From contig NW_001799644.1 of the NCBI RefSeq assembly GCF_000165425.1, forward strand, positions 191,215 to 255,214: a stretch of 64,000 bases of DNA. Direction: 5' to 3'. Below are positions 23,483-36,423 of the stretch, in pieces (the first letter of the stretch is position 1; each line of letters starts with the position of its first letter). A program made the position numbers and the translations under genes. The notes under the pieces were generated by a model. It had not been told where the DNA came from and did not search any database. It worked only from the letters and a program-made list of their open reading frames with translations. This DNA is from Paramecium tetraurelia (taxonomy: Eukaryota; Ciliophora; Oligohymenophorea; Peniculida; Parameciidae).

Positions 23483-25232
23483 TCAATTCTAGGATAGATT
23501 TTAAAGATTTTTCCCACTATTTTTTATAGACTTGATATTTAAAAATTATGTGGCTCTTAGAGAATCAATATCCTCAGGAGTACGAGATTCCTCATTAAGT
23601 GAGTATAATTAGAGTTTTTAATCAACATTTGCCTATTAATCCTTTAGTTATTTATTCAATTCATCATAAATCTTTCTCAAATGTTTAAGATCATATTATT
23701 CAATCCCTTTGAGGTCTTACTCTATATTTTTCTCCAAAATTTATCGATAATGTTTTTTCTAAATGTCTGTATATGTAGATCTCGAACCTTTATTTCTATT
23801 TTATAACCTAAAACTTTAAAAAATAATATAATTACAATTCAAACAGCATATTTTATTATGACTCAACTGCATTGCGGTATATATCAAGATTTTCAATCAG
23901 ATAATCAATATTGTCTTAAGATTATAGATTTTCATTTTTATTAAATGATTAATCCTCTTCAGATCCAGAGTTCTTCTTGTAAAGTGGTTTTGAGAATTTT
24001 GATTATTATAATACATCAGTTTAAGGTTGAACCAATATGCGTTAGCTTCCTTATAAAGAATCAGATAACAATTATGATTATTCAAATTGACCTTGCAGAT
24101 GGGAGTCTGATTCTGGATTTTTAATCTGAATTTTGAATTGTTGTAAACTAGTTTTATAATGTTGATCATCTTCAATTAATTCATCCTATTCAATATTTGC
24201 AAGACTTTTGATATGAATACCTGTTTATCCTCTATGAAGCTAAGATGATTAGTAGAAAGCAACAGATGGATGATGTTGAGAGACATTGACTGCACTTTCT
24301 TGAGATTTCCCTAGATTTTTCATTGTATTAAGTTATTTCGATTTCAAAAGATGAGATTTTGATTTTTCAAATTCTTGGAGTATTTTATCTTCCATTTATG
24401 CTACTTTTTCTTTCGCTTGTTATTCTCTTATTTATTCTTCTTTTTCGGCATTAAGTTAAATCAAATTCAGTTTATTGCTGATTTCTTCTTCCAAGTTCTT
24501 TATTTCTTTTGTATAAGTTTGATCAATATCTTTTATTTTTCCAGTGACTTCTAACGTATTTCCCATGAAGTTTGTTGTTTCTCTTGATAATTGATCTTTA
24601 GTGAATTAAAGCAGTTGATAATTTAAGGCTATATAATTTTGTTGATTTTATTAGATAACTTTGTTACTCAATTGCTATGTCAATAACTGATTTTGCAAAG
24701 CTTGATTGATAGTATTGACCTCTTTTTTATTGAATTCCCCTTTATGATATTATTTCATATGTAAATCAAACTAAGACTCGTTTGTGACCACCTTATCACA
24801 ATAAAGACATTAGATTAATTGGGTGTTTATAATTTTCTGCATAAATATTTCCTTCTGATTCAATTCTAATGACAGTTTTTTTTGTGCTGCCTTTATATTT
24901 ACTTTGCTCTCTAAAAGTTTTTTTTCCGTTTTTCTGATCTAGAAATTATATATATACTCACTTGTTCCACAATGTCTTATGTCATTTTTTGGTTGTATTT
25001 TTCATACTCAATCAACTCTTCAGTGGAATGTTCATAATATTGTATTGCTAATTAGTGTATATGCAGTAATTTTGCTAGATACACAGGGTGCATAGTTTAA
25101 AAGTCCTCCAATTAAACTTGATACTAAACTTTTATTTAATTGTACTTTATAGATGAGGTTGAGATAATACTGTAACTATTCGAAATCTGTGCATCCAGAA
25201 TAGTTTTGGATCTCTTTCCAAAAATTAGACAT
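23483..25232 (-). CDS. DZIP1-like zinc-finger coiled-coil protein
   Basis: 558 aa after introns at 25124-25145 (22 nt), 24939-24961 (23 nt) and 23808-23835 (28 nt). An N-terminal helical region (AKLLHIHQLAIQYYEHSTEE) precedes a coiled coil and one C2H2 finger, CLYCDKVVTNESQFDLHMKQ followed by YH, with C-x2-C-x12-H-x4-H spacing. A longer coiled coil and a Ser/Gln-rich tail follow. The order of N-terminal helical domain, coiled coil, single finger and long coiled coil is that of DZIP1/DZIP1L, which act at the ciliary transition zone and basal body. A generic coiled-coil finger protein is the alternative. Confidence 0.7.
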
Positions 25233-25276
25233 TTTTATAAAAGATTAATTTTAAATAATTTATTATTTAATATATT

Positions 25277-25819
25277 ATGGGAAGGAATAAGATTGACATT
25301 CAATATCTTAAAGATGATCGTATAAGGAATGTAAATTTATTATTTTAATTACTTATTCTACTATTTTTAGAACCACTATATAATTTAAATTACTACTTAA
25401 TATTATGTTAGATTACGTTCAATAAAAGGAAAAATGGTTTGTTGAAAAAAGCATGCGAGTTGGCTGTGTTGTGTAACATTAAAATGCTGTTGTGTTTTAC
25501 AGATCTAAGTGGAAATGTTTATTAATTCACCTCTACTGAAAATATTGAAATGGAAATGATTTAATCTAACCATAAAAAGGTTTTCACTAAACAGGATGTA
25601 TGTTAAATATCAAATATGTTAGTACCCTGGATTTCAAAAGAGAAAAGAAAGTGAATCTTAATCAGAAGCAGAAAGTGAATAAAGTGTCGACTAAAAAAGA
25701 ACCAGAGCTTCAAGTAAATAACAATAAATTTAATAATTGAATCATTAGTAATAACAACCTAATGGATAATAGTAAATGAGGCTCAGAAATAAAATAGAAA
25801 ATGGTGAAAAAATACAATA

Positions 25820-25856
<37 letters not shown>

Positions 25857-26458
25857 TAATTATAATAGCAAAATCAGTTTTAACAAGATTCAAGGAAAAT
25901 GGTTAAAATGGAAAACAAATAGGAGGATTAAGATTTGTAGAAATCCAAAATAAGAGTTAAAAATAAAATGAATAATAATGATGAAATGCTTGTTAATGAC
26001 ATTATCGACCATCAATAAGCTAGAAATTTTGATGATCTATATTAATGTGGAAATTATAATGATGATCAATCAAATTCCTAATAAGATCACTAGGATTATA
26101 AGTAGTAACTATCAATGTTTACTAATTCTAATCCAATTAAACTTATGAAAATGGACAGTTTACTAAATGGTCTCAATAATAGCAAACCAAATAATAATTT
26201 TATAAGTGAACAATACAATAAGTTCTTTAACAAAGAAAGAGTACTTATTCATTATTAATAAAGATTGATTCCTTAAACAATAGTAAAGTATTACAACCTA
26301 GTGTTTAATTTATTGTTCCACCCTAAGTGTATTTTAATATTCCTCCTTCTCCTATAAGTTAAGCAATGAACAAAGTCTATGTTGGAGTAGATGAACCAAT
26401 GGAATATAATTTAGGACAGTCTCAATATATGGATGGGTTTAAAAAATACTCTAAATGA
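25277..26458 (+). CDS. MADS-box transcription factor
   Basis: 350 aa after removal of 81 nt (25331-25411), 25 nt (25598-25622) and 23 nt (26241-26263). The N-terminus MGRNKIDIQYLKDDRIRN joined to ITFNKRKNGLLKKACELAVL is a MADS box, with the SRF/MEF2 basic and dimerisation parts intact. The rest is Gln/Asn-rich, including a polyglutamine run encoded by consecutive TAA codons near 25825-25850. The first intron is about three times the usual length and keeps the frame open. The gene is divergent from the DZIP1-like gene with only 44 bp between starts. Confidence 0.9.
25331..25411 (+). other. Unusually long 81-nt intron in the MADS gene
   Basis: GTAAAT..GTTAG. Its removal restores RIRN-ITFNKRK in the MADS box; retention would insert 27 residues into the DNA-contact helix. 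Length is 3n without an in-frame TGA. Confidence 0.75.
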
Positions 26459-27432
26459 AAATTTAATAATTTAAACATAATCATATCCTAAAACAACAAA
26501 AAGGTTATTTTAATCTAATTTCTTATTGTAAGTAGATTTCTAAATAGAGTGTTTCCATCGATTATAAAATCTACTGTATCTATTAAATGTTATCGAAATG
26601 TTGAGCCTATATATCTAAAATAATTCTTTAAATTTCATCTTATTTAAGATCCTCCAAATAGAAAGAATAAAATCCTCAACTTTTAATAACAAATCATAGT
26701 TAATTTCTTCTCATTTTTTGCTTATACTTAATTTTCTATAGCAGGTTTAACTGTTGTTTTCAGAATTTAGACATAATGAATTCCTAAAGATTTTAGTTTG
26801 CTGAAATCTTAAGTGCTAATCTAGTAACTTGACAAATACTATATGGACAGTAAATTTGATTTATTTATTTTATTAGCAGTTTATATAGAATTTTCTAATT
26901 ATTCAAGATTAATATCAAAAGAAATGCAATGCTAGTTGATTTTAAATCTTCTTTTATTCATATGCAATTAATAAGATATGGTTATTCTTATTTTTCCAAA
27001 TGAAATACTCTCTCTGTATTAAAATTAATATTTAACATTCTAAAATATTCATTATTAAAATCAGCTTTCCCAATACTATTGATAATTATTTATTCGTTTA
27101 TTAATTTAGCTTAAAGAAAGCATAAAAATTTATAAAAAATTGATCCAGATTTCATTTTAATAATAATTTAATATAGAAATCTAATTTCTACCAAATTTAG
27201 ATACAATAGTGTAAAACTTGAATTTTAATTTAAAATTATGTTATTTTCATAGTTAAATAAATAATTGAGATGCATTATAGTTTTAATAACTAAAATGTGC
27301 AGCAGAATTTTGTTTTACCTTAAATTAGTTCCTTAGGATTGGATGTAAGATTGGAAAGTAGTAGATAGCAAACTCTCTTAATCATTCATACAAGAATTCG
27401 TTAAAATAATAAAAATAATATTATATATTCAT
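26459..27432. other. AT-rich stretch, no gene resolved
   Basis: Nearly 1 kb downstream of the MADS gene. With only TGA as stop, long open frames occur by chance, and none here shows conserved-looking composition or spliceable ends. I see no snoRNA-like boxes or repeats. Confidence 0.45.
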
Positions 27433-27795
27433 TCAGATAAAATGAAATTATTAGTTTCCTGTTTCTTTTGTTACTAAATTTGTAACAGTATATGAGTTTC
27501 CAATTGTTAAATTAATCAGATTTTTCAAAGTATCAGAAATCTTTAATTTAAGCAAAATTTCATTGTTTATTTTATAAACTACCTCAATAGATAAGAATAT
27601 CCAAAGATTATGTATCTTTTGGGGTTTATTAATATTATTAATATACTCTGGTTCAATAGATCCGAATTATTGGTGTCACCCCAAAACTATCTCCCTTCCG
27701 TGAAAATTTGGAATTATTGTATAATACTCTTGTTCTTAAAATATACATTAGTATATGATATGATTGATTAAAGAACAAACTTCTTAGTAGTGCAT
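27433..27795 (-). pseudogene. Small broken ORF with in-frame TGA
   Basis: From ATG at 27795 a frame of 121 codons reads through one internal TGA (complement of 27673-27675) to a terminal TGA. The part after it is strongly protein-like (SIEPEYINNINKPQKIHNLW, then LKLKISDTLKNLINLTIGN). The part before it reads well either in the same frame (IIPNFHGREIVLG) or, after a possible 20-nt intron, in another (SRKGDSFGVTPIIR), which would then need a 1-nt shift to continue. I find no canonical intron that removes the TGA. It could be a decayed gene, an assembly error or a recoded TGA. It lies 85 bp downstream of the pseudokinase gene. Confidence 0.45.
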
Positions 27796-27879
27796 TCTAG
27801 AATTTAAATTAAAAAATAGAACTTTAGCTTTATTTTAATATATTTATTTTAAACATCAAATCCACCAATTAGTAGATTA

Positions 27880-29359
27880 TCATTATTAGAATTAATTGAT
27901 TATATCCTCCCCCTCATTACTTTAAAGATAATAATTATAATTAGAAGTATCTCCAAAACCACTTTATATATATATATTCCTGTACTTAATCTTTGGTATA
28001 TATGGTGCCTTGATATTTTTTTGAGCTAATTCTTTCCAATTAATATTTTTAAACCACTTATGCTTTTTGACATCATTAACTCCTCCTTTTATGTATCCAA
28101 GCCTGTTGAATGGTCTAACTTATAGCAATTATGAAATTAAATCTTTTGCTTCTCTATTTAATAGAAATGATATTTATTTACTTTGAAAAATAATCTGGGT
28201 ATTTTATTTGCCCTTTTTAAATTTAATTAAACAAAATATGAAAGTCACCATAAAAAGGAAGAATTCCAGCCAAAAGTTCAAAAATCAACACTCCTAAGGC
28301 CCACCAATCTGGTGATAATGCATGACCTTAATTATGGTAAAATTCAATATATACCATGTTAACAAATGACCTCTGGGGCAATATATTCAAGAAAGCCTGC
28401 TATGGTATAAGTTCTACCCTTTTTTTACATTTGTTTCGCATGGAAAAAATCTGATATTTTCAGATAACCATCAGAACAAATATGAAAAATTTCTGAATTA
28501 ATGCACCGAAATAAGATATTTTTGGAATGCAAATACTCGAGTAAAAGAACAACTTGAGCAGCATAAAATCTCGTTTTATTATAAAAATCTTACACTGCCA
28601 AATCATTATCCGGTCTGAATCTTGATAAAAGAGAAATGAGATTTCCCCCTTGACAATACTCTTATAAAATATAATAATTATCTTCATCTTCAAAAGTATC
28701 AAAGGTTTTAATCTAATTAAGATATTATGTACAATGAAAGGACTTTTTAAGGTAGATAAAAATATTTGTTCCTATTGAACCTTATTCCTTAAAGAAATGT
28801 TAGAAGTAAGAGATTTTTTAGCATAAATTTTTATTAAAATGTAATCCCCAGTTTTTTTGTTTTTCGCCAATTTGTAAATAGAGAAATCAATTTAGCATAG
28901 GGTTTACAAAATTCTATAATCCTTAAGTTTCTATTTGGCTTCTATAAATTTTTTTTAATCCATTTTTAATATTAATGAATTTTATAAATTTTCAGAAGTT
29001 TAATTAGATAAATGCACTAAGTTATGTGCCTTATGATATTACCAGATTTCGTCCGAATGGCAGAAAAAATCTAATTGGAATAAGGTTGAGCATAAAATTA
29101 GTTTCTATATCTTGCAAGCTTACTTTAATATAGTCAGCATTTATATTTCTGTTGTGTTGAGTTAAGCCTTTTAAATATTTTTATTAATTTGTTCATTATT
29201 TGTAATTACCCAATTTTGGTATTTTTTAAACCGAGCAAGCAATTAGTCCTTTTATTTCTATAATTCACTATCTATTTTTTAATATTGATAATTTAAATTT
29301 GTCTAAATTTATGTATTTCTCTTCAAAATTCTTTCTAATTCTTGTTTCTGTGAATCCAT
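27880..29359 (-). CDS. AGC-family pseudokinase (PKA/PKG-like) with N-terminal coiled coil
   Basis: 451 aa after five introns (28713-28732, 28570-28593, 28327-28354, 28154-28181, 27962-27985). Residues 1-130 are helical and Gln-rich (start [14 protein letters not shown]). The kinase fold keeps the ATP-site lysine ([10 protein letters not shown], about 177), helix C Glu (about 197), APE (EYIAPEVI), [23 protein letters not shown] and an AGC tail ending near [11 protein letters not shown]. But the glycine loop is [10 protein letters not shown] with no glycine, the catalytic loop HRD is FRC (Asp to Cys, about 271; the Lys is lost, while an Asn at 273 and no DLKPEN order remain), and DFG is DFF. 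It should be unable to transfer phosphate. A shorter form from ATG at 28963 is possible. Confidence 0.85.
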
Positions 29360-30002
29360 CCTGTTTTCAATATCCAATTCAGTAATATATTGATATATTA
29401 TATGATAATTTTATTCAAATGACAGTAATAAATTATTCGTATCAAAATTAAAAAAAAAATGATTCAGTTATCTTTTTCTACATATATTTTTGCTAAAATT
29501 ATAATTATTGTGATTAAACTTTAATTAGCTATGAAACAATAAAGAGCGATGATAAGATTAAGTGGGGAGCAAAAAGCATTTAAAAACTGATTCTTTTGAA
29601 ATATACTTTTATTTAGTAGTAAAATTCATTAAGTTGATCTTAAATTGAATTATTAGATTAAAAATGATGTTATATAATAATCAAAATAATAAAAAATGTT
29701 CAATTATAGGGCAACGAATGAGTAGTAAGTAAGTGAAGGAGTACAAAAAATGAACCAGCTGTAGGAGCTATGAAGATTATAGATAAAGAATATTAACACG
29801 CTTTAGAAACCCTTAATACTGAAATTTATGTATAAAAATACAGAATAATAAGATTACTTATTATTTTGCAGAATAGAAATCGGAATGTAGTAGAATAAAA
29901 TTAATTTTAATTATGTTTATTTGAGCCTTTTAAAATTGAAAAAAGCATATAACATGACAACTATATTAAAACGGATTATATTAATATATATTAAATTAGC
30001 TA
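29360..30002. other. Intergenic, possible very small plus-strand gene
   Basis: A plus-strand patch at about 29697-29850 reads MFNYRATNE and, in another frame, NEPAVGAMKIIDKEYQHALE. Joining them would need a 17-nt intron, which is very short even here. NEP-A-V-x-x-x-K recalls the BORC subunit BORCS8, but only weakly. The remainder is AT-rich. Confidence 0.3.
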
Positions 30003-31234
30003 ATGTAAAAAGTCTTAGCTTTTATAATGACTATTTATTTAGTCAGCTGTGTTGATCCAAGTATGGTGCAATTGAGCACCGAGAAAATTGATGAGCTTTC
30101 CTAAAGTAATTTGGGGAGATTTATTATTGAGATGGCTCAGACTCATGCAGAAATGAGAGGTCCATTAGGTATGAATGAGAAATAACTATAAAGATGATTT
30201 GGTGACGGCAATTGGAGATTTGGAGAATGAACTGACTGCTGAATTGCAATAATTAGAAGACGATTTTACTAGATCAACAAATCAACATCAAATAACTTAA
30301 GAAAACTTAGACATTAACATTGGTCAAACAGAAATCAACATTTTCAACGAAAAGGACTTTATTGATGCAATATTATTGCCAAGCATTGATTAAACTAATT
30401 AAAAGATTGATAGATTGAATGGTTTTATAAATGACAATAGAGATTCTTTAGCTAGAGAAACATTAAATAGATAAAATTAACATTAAGCTTATCTAGACAG
30501 AGGTAATATAAATAAAGATTGTAGTGAGTGAACACCAAGGAGCTATCAGTGCTGTGGATGAGGCTTTGTAATTGATCAACTCTTTAATTAATGGAAATAT
30601 AGCATTCACTGAAAAAGCAACAATCCATTAGGCTGTCAAAAGAGTCAATAATAAAATCGCAAAAACCAGCACTATTCACCCAGTCGTTGAAGCCTTACTT
30701 TAATTGACACAGAACTTCTCAGATTAAGGATAAGCCAAGAAAATTAGAGACTTGTTATAGGACACAAGAAACTAATTAGTTAGTAGTCTGAACTAAGTAA
30801 AATGATATGCTATAAAATTAGGAAAATACCGACGAAAAATAGATTGAAGAGACTTGGGCAGAGAGATAAAAAACATTGAACACTGAGTATTAAGAATTCA
30901 AGAGATCACTCCTAGAAGCTACCTATGTTTTGGCTACCTATTAAAGTATTTACATATATAAATTTTATTTCAGATAAATTGAAATCAACTTAAGAAGCCT
31001 TGAATTAGAATGAACTTGATTTATAAAATTACAACGAATCTTTATGTAAACAATAAGATGTATCAATTAGAATAGGACAAAGACGCTCAAGCCTAAGAGA
31101 TCCAAATTTACAATGAATTGAAGGCTCAATATTAAATTCAACTCTAGACTACTAGAAATGCTAAAGACTTTGTGAACTCTGCAGAATTTAGCACAGTCAT
31201 TAGAAACAAATTAAATTAAGGAGGATTGGCATGA
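30003..31234 (+). CDS. Trichocyst matrix protein
   Basis: 368 aa after introns at 30169-30193, 30503-30524, 30797-30821, 30946-30973 and 31046-31070. A signal peptide, MQKVLAFIMTIYLVSC, leads into the family hallmarks: LSQSNLGRFIIEMAQTHAEM, then DDLVTAIGDLENELTAELQQ and long acidic/Gln-rich heptads, and a C-terminal FVNSAEFSTVIRNKLNQGG. Trichocyst matrix proteins are made as precursors, sorted into secretory granules, cut into two polypeptides and packed as a crystal that expands on exocytosis. The low-complexity helical body is normal for the family. The first ATG is chosen because it gives the signal peptide. Confidence 0.93.
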
Positions 31235-31256
31235 TTAGTGAGAATTAAATATTAAT

Positions 31257-32230
31257 ATGTAAATTACATAAAATTCACACTCACCACCACCTATAAAAAA
31301 ACAGCATCTCAAATTGCATGTCTAGCCTATTTAATTGCCAGATGCAAATGTGTTGAATAGGACTGTGGGCAATTCAGATCCTGAGATTAGTAGTAAGATA
31401 ATTAAGACAGAAAGAATTACAGCATTTAAGCAAAGCAAAAAGTTTCACATTAAATAAGTTTAAAACAACACTCATAATCGATTATAAACAAATCATCCAA
31501 GGCTTTTGTTATAAGAGAATGATGGTTTATCTCTGATATTGCAGAAACAATCCTTGACAACAACATCTGAGAAGATTATCACAAGTATCATCTTACATAT
31601 AGAAAATAGAATAATTAGTCACTGAGTTGAAAAACAAAATAGATTAGTAGGACTCCATCATTAGATTATAGGAGTTCAAAATTAATAGATTATAATAGGA
31701 ACTGTTATCATAAAAATACTATTGCTCAAATTTATTAGCTAAAATATTTTAAAATGATCCTAAAAATTAATACATAAATACACTGAAAGTTCCAAAAATA
31801 GGATTTCAAATTTAAGAGAATACTTAATTAAGTTCCTTATAGCCATCTTTATTAAAGCCATCCAATAATCTTGATTAAACAAGAATTAAAAATTTGCAAA
31901 ATCAAATTATATCACTCAAACTGTAATAGTAAGAATTCAAAAATTTTATCAAAGATGCTTTTTTCTCATTTAAAAAGATTATTTAATCCTTTGAAACACA
32001 ATCAAGAGAAAAGATTTAAGGAGTTCAAACTGAGCATAAATTACTTTTGAACTCTCTTGAAGAAATTATCAAAACGAATAACATGTAAATTACTTGTTTT
32101 ATAATTTAGAAATAAAACAGAAGAACTAAGCAAAATCAATCAAAAAGCTGAAATTATTTGTTAAGAGTATATTCTTTCTGAAGCATAAAAGGAGGTCTAC
32201 TATTAAAAATGTCTTTCATTGTTAGGTTGA
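31257..32230 (+). CDS. Hypothetical coiled-coil protein
   Basis: 307 aa after introns at 31585-31609 and 32085-32109 (25 nt each). The first 100 residues are basic and proline-containing. The middle and C-terminus are predicted coiled coil (TELKNKIDQQDSIIRLQEFK and KNLQNQIISLKLQQQEFK). No catalytic or known domain seen. It starts 22 bp after the trichocyst gene stop on the same strand, a distance common between independent genes here. Function unknown. Confidence 0.75.
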
Positions 32231-32488
32231 TTTTTCATCTTATTTATTACATCAAATTAGTATAATTAGTATAAAATTTAAGAATATATAACCTGTGAAT
32301 ATATCTTTTTCAATATAATTAAAAAAGTCTCTAAATCTCAAAGAATAATCGTCACGAACATTCAGTGATATAAATCGAAATAGTTATTGAGATTAATATA
32401 CTTGGATTGATATTCTATTGTATGTAATTTGCAATTGTTTCATAAAATAATATAAAATAATATAAAAATTGATAATTTTGCAAGAGAA

Positions 32489-33631
32489 ATGGATTAGGGA
32501 TGGGAAGTAAGTGAAGAACACTACTTAGAACATTTAATGTAAAACCCTCTATTTTTAAAGAGGTAGGGATCTTAATAAATTGATAAGCCTGCCATTTTGG
32601 CATCTCAGGAATCACCGAAAACAAGAATGAGATTTAGAACAACCTCAATGGCAAAATTGGATGAGAGCAGCAAGCCTAATTCCCCTAACAAGAAGCCAGC
32701 TATGGAACCACAAGTAAAAGTAGACTCCCAAATCAAATCATAGCAGTCCTCATTGATATTGAAAACACCTATAAGATAACAAAAATTTTAATTATATCCT
32801 CAGAAGATATCTCTTAGATCTACCCTATTTTAAACTCCCTTGGAGGAGTGTAGTCCAATCAAACTGGGGAGAACACTTTAGCCAAAATAATTTAATCCTG
32901 TATTATAGAATATCAACGACATTCATTACAACGGAATGAAAGGCTAAACTAGATCTGTAAAGAGTGCTTCAATGAGCAATCTCTTAAATAATGATGAGCG
33001 TATAATGTAAAAGAAGAGATTAGAAGATTTCGTCTTCAAAATTAGACCACAAAGAAATGCTAGTATTCTGTATGTGAACTCTTAGAGTTCTCTCCAGACT
33101 ACTACAGATGATATTGTACTTAGAAAAATCTAAAAATGATTGAAATATTATTTATATTTAATGACTAATTATTTATAGTAACAGATTAAGGGTAAACAAA
33201 ATAAAGATTAACTAATTAATGTCCCTAAATCAGAGAGACATCCTATGTTTAAAATAATGGATTAGGAATTCGCATTGCCCTCTATGCAAAATGAATAAAA
33301 ATATAATGAGTTTATGGGCCATATTCGGTAACTTTTGGATAGAAACAAAGTTAAGTCTCATAACAATATAAACCCATTAAGAATTCCGAATAATTTCATA
33401 TTGAACAAGGGCACTAAACAAGGTTCTAGGAGAACATTGTTTGAAACGAAAGTAAATGATGAGTAATCATAATAAAAATAAGTGCAAAATTAATAGATTT
33501 TGAGTGATCCCACGGATTCATAGACTTAAAGAGTATTATAGTATTAACAACGGATTGGGTTGGTAAGGAAACATGATAAGACCGAGATGTAATTAAGATA
33601 GATTGCGTAGAAACATAACATAAAATGGTGA
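32489..33631 (+). CDS. Hypothetical basic Ser/Gln-rich protein
   Basis: 359 aa if a 63-nt GT..TAG segment (33116-33178), which contains an in-frame TGA, is spliced out; the total then closes. The protein is low in hydrophobics and rich in Ser, Lys, Gln and Pro, with TRMRFRTTSMAKLDESSKP, SVKSASMSNLLN and SRRTLFETK. These look like phosphorylated linear motifs of a disordered regulator (inference). The long intron is unusual. An alternative is that two smaller genes or another splice form exist. It ends 23 bp before the MAP kinase start. Confidence 0.65.
33116..33178 (+). other. 63-nt intron in the Ser/Gln-rich gene
   Basis: GTACTTAG..TTTATAG. It carries an in-frame TGA (33138-33140), so it cannot be translated through. 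It contains an earlier AG at 33122-33123 that would leave only 8 nt. Confidence 0.6.
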
Positions 33632-33654
33632 ATTGATTTATTAATTATATACTT

Positions 33655-34916
<1,262 letters not shown>

Positions 34917-35218
34917 AGAACTAATTGAAACATAAATGTTATTAATTTGTTTAATCATAATATTTATCTAATAGTGTATAATAATTTAGTAAAAATATAA
35001 CTGATTGAATTCTTGATGTAAACTAGTAATTGAGCTGTATTTGATATTCTAAATTATATGATTCATTGAGAAAACAATGTTATTGTTTTTGGTTAAAAAT
35101 AAAAATAGAGGTGGTTTTAGATTTAAAACCATGTAAAAGGTATATTAATTTGATGTAAATTCTTGGTGTAATAAAATTAACAGAAAATTTTAGTAGTATT
35201 ATTAAATTAAATTTTGAA
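34917..35218. other. Intergenic between MAP kinase and MORN gene
   Basis: About 300 bp, AT-rich; no gene or element recognised. Expected to contain the MORN gene promoter. Confidence 0.5.
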
Positions 35219-36423
35219 ATGGCTGATCTAAAATTCAAAATTCCTCCATCTAAATCCTTGGAACAGGAGAAATAAAAATTGCTTAAAGAGAAAGATGAAA
35301 TAGTTTTTAGGTTTGAATAATAATGGATAAAGGATTTAGAAGAACCAGGTAAATACAAAAAAGGAATCAGAATAAAAAACTATGTTGATGGAAGTAAGTA
35401 TGAAGGGGAAGTTATTAATGAAAAAAGGAACGGGAAAGGAATTTATCATTATAGTAATGGAGATAAATATGTTGGAGAATGGAAGGATGATAGGTAATGT
35501 AGATTGAATAACATAGATTCCATGGAAGAGGAGTCTATATATTTGCAAATGGGGAAAGGTATGATGGGGAATTGAGGGAGAGTGCAAAACATGGAAGAGG
35601 AGTGTATTTGTATGTGAATGGAAATAAGTATGAAGGAGAATGGATGAATGATAAAAAGAATGGAAAGGGTTCTTATACTTATTTTGCAACAAATGAGAAA
35701 TATGATGGACAATGGTTAGATGGAGAAAAACATGGAACTGGTATGTACATATATACTAGTGGTGACAAGTATTATGGAGAGTGGAGAGACGGGGAAAAGT
35801 CTGGCAAAGGTGTTTTTGAATATTAAAATGGATCCAGATTTGAAGGAGAGTTTTTAGAAGACAAAGCCAATGGGTTTGGTGTTATGCAATATTCAAATGA
35901 AGATAGATATGAAGGAGAGTGGTCTGGAGGATAAAAATATGGTTAAGGTACATATTTTTATGCAGATGGAGCTAAATATCAAGGAGAATGGAAAAATGAA
36001 AATTAGAATGGACATGGAATATTTTATTATGTCAATGGTGATAGATATGAGGGAACTTTTGTTGATGGCGAGCGTTGTGGCAAAGGAATCTATTATTATT
36101 TGAGTGGAGATAAGTATGAAGGAGAATATAGGAATGACGTTAGAAATGGTTAAGGAGTTTTGATGTTGACTAATGGTGATGTGTTTATGGGAGAATGGGC
36201 TAATGGAACTAAGAATGGTTAAGGAAGATATGAGTATGCAAACGGAGATTATTATGAAGGGTTCTTTTAGGATGGTAAGAGATAAGGAAAGGGAACTTAT
36301 TATTGGAAGAATGGGTAGAAGTATGTTGGCTTGTGGAAAAATGATAGAATGGAGGGAGAGATGGATCCTATAGTTGCCATCAAGTAAAGTAAATTTTCGA
36401 ATGACTACTTAATTGATGTTTGA
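35219..36423 (+). CDS. MORN-repeat protein
   Basis: 393 aa with one 23-nt intron (35494-35516). After about 60 charged residues come 13-14 MORN units with consensus [KR]-Y-x-G-[EQ]-[WF]-x-x-G/D-x-x-x-G-x-G-x-[YF]-x-[YF]-x-x-G-[DE], for example KYEGEWMNDKKNGKGSY and KYYGEWRDGEKSGKGVF. MORN repeats form elongated beta strips that bind membranes or organise the cortex and axoneme, as in radial spoke and junctophilin proteins. No kinase or other catalytic domain is attached. Several conserved Gln codons are TAA or TAG. Confidence 0.93.

Noticed and set aside
35336-35712. Minus-strand ORFs of 87-118 aa opposite the MORN gene
   Set aside because: Shadow frames of the regular MORN codons on the plus strand.
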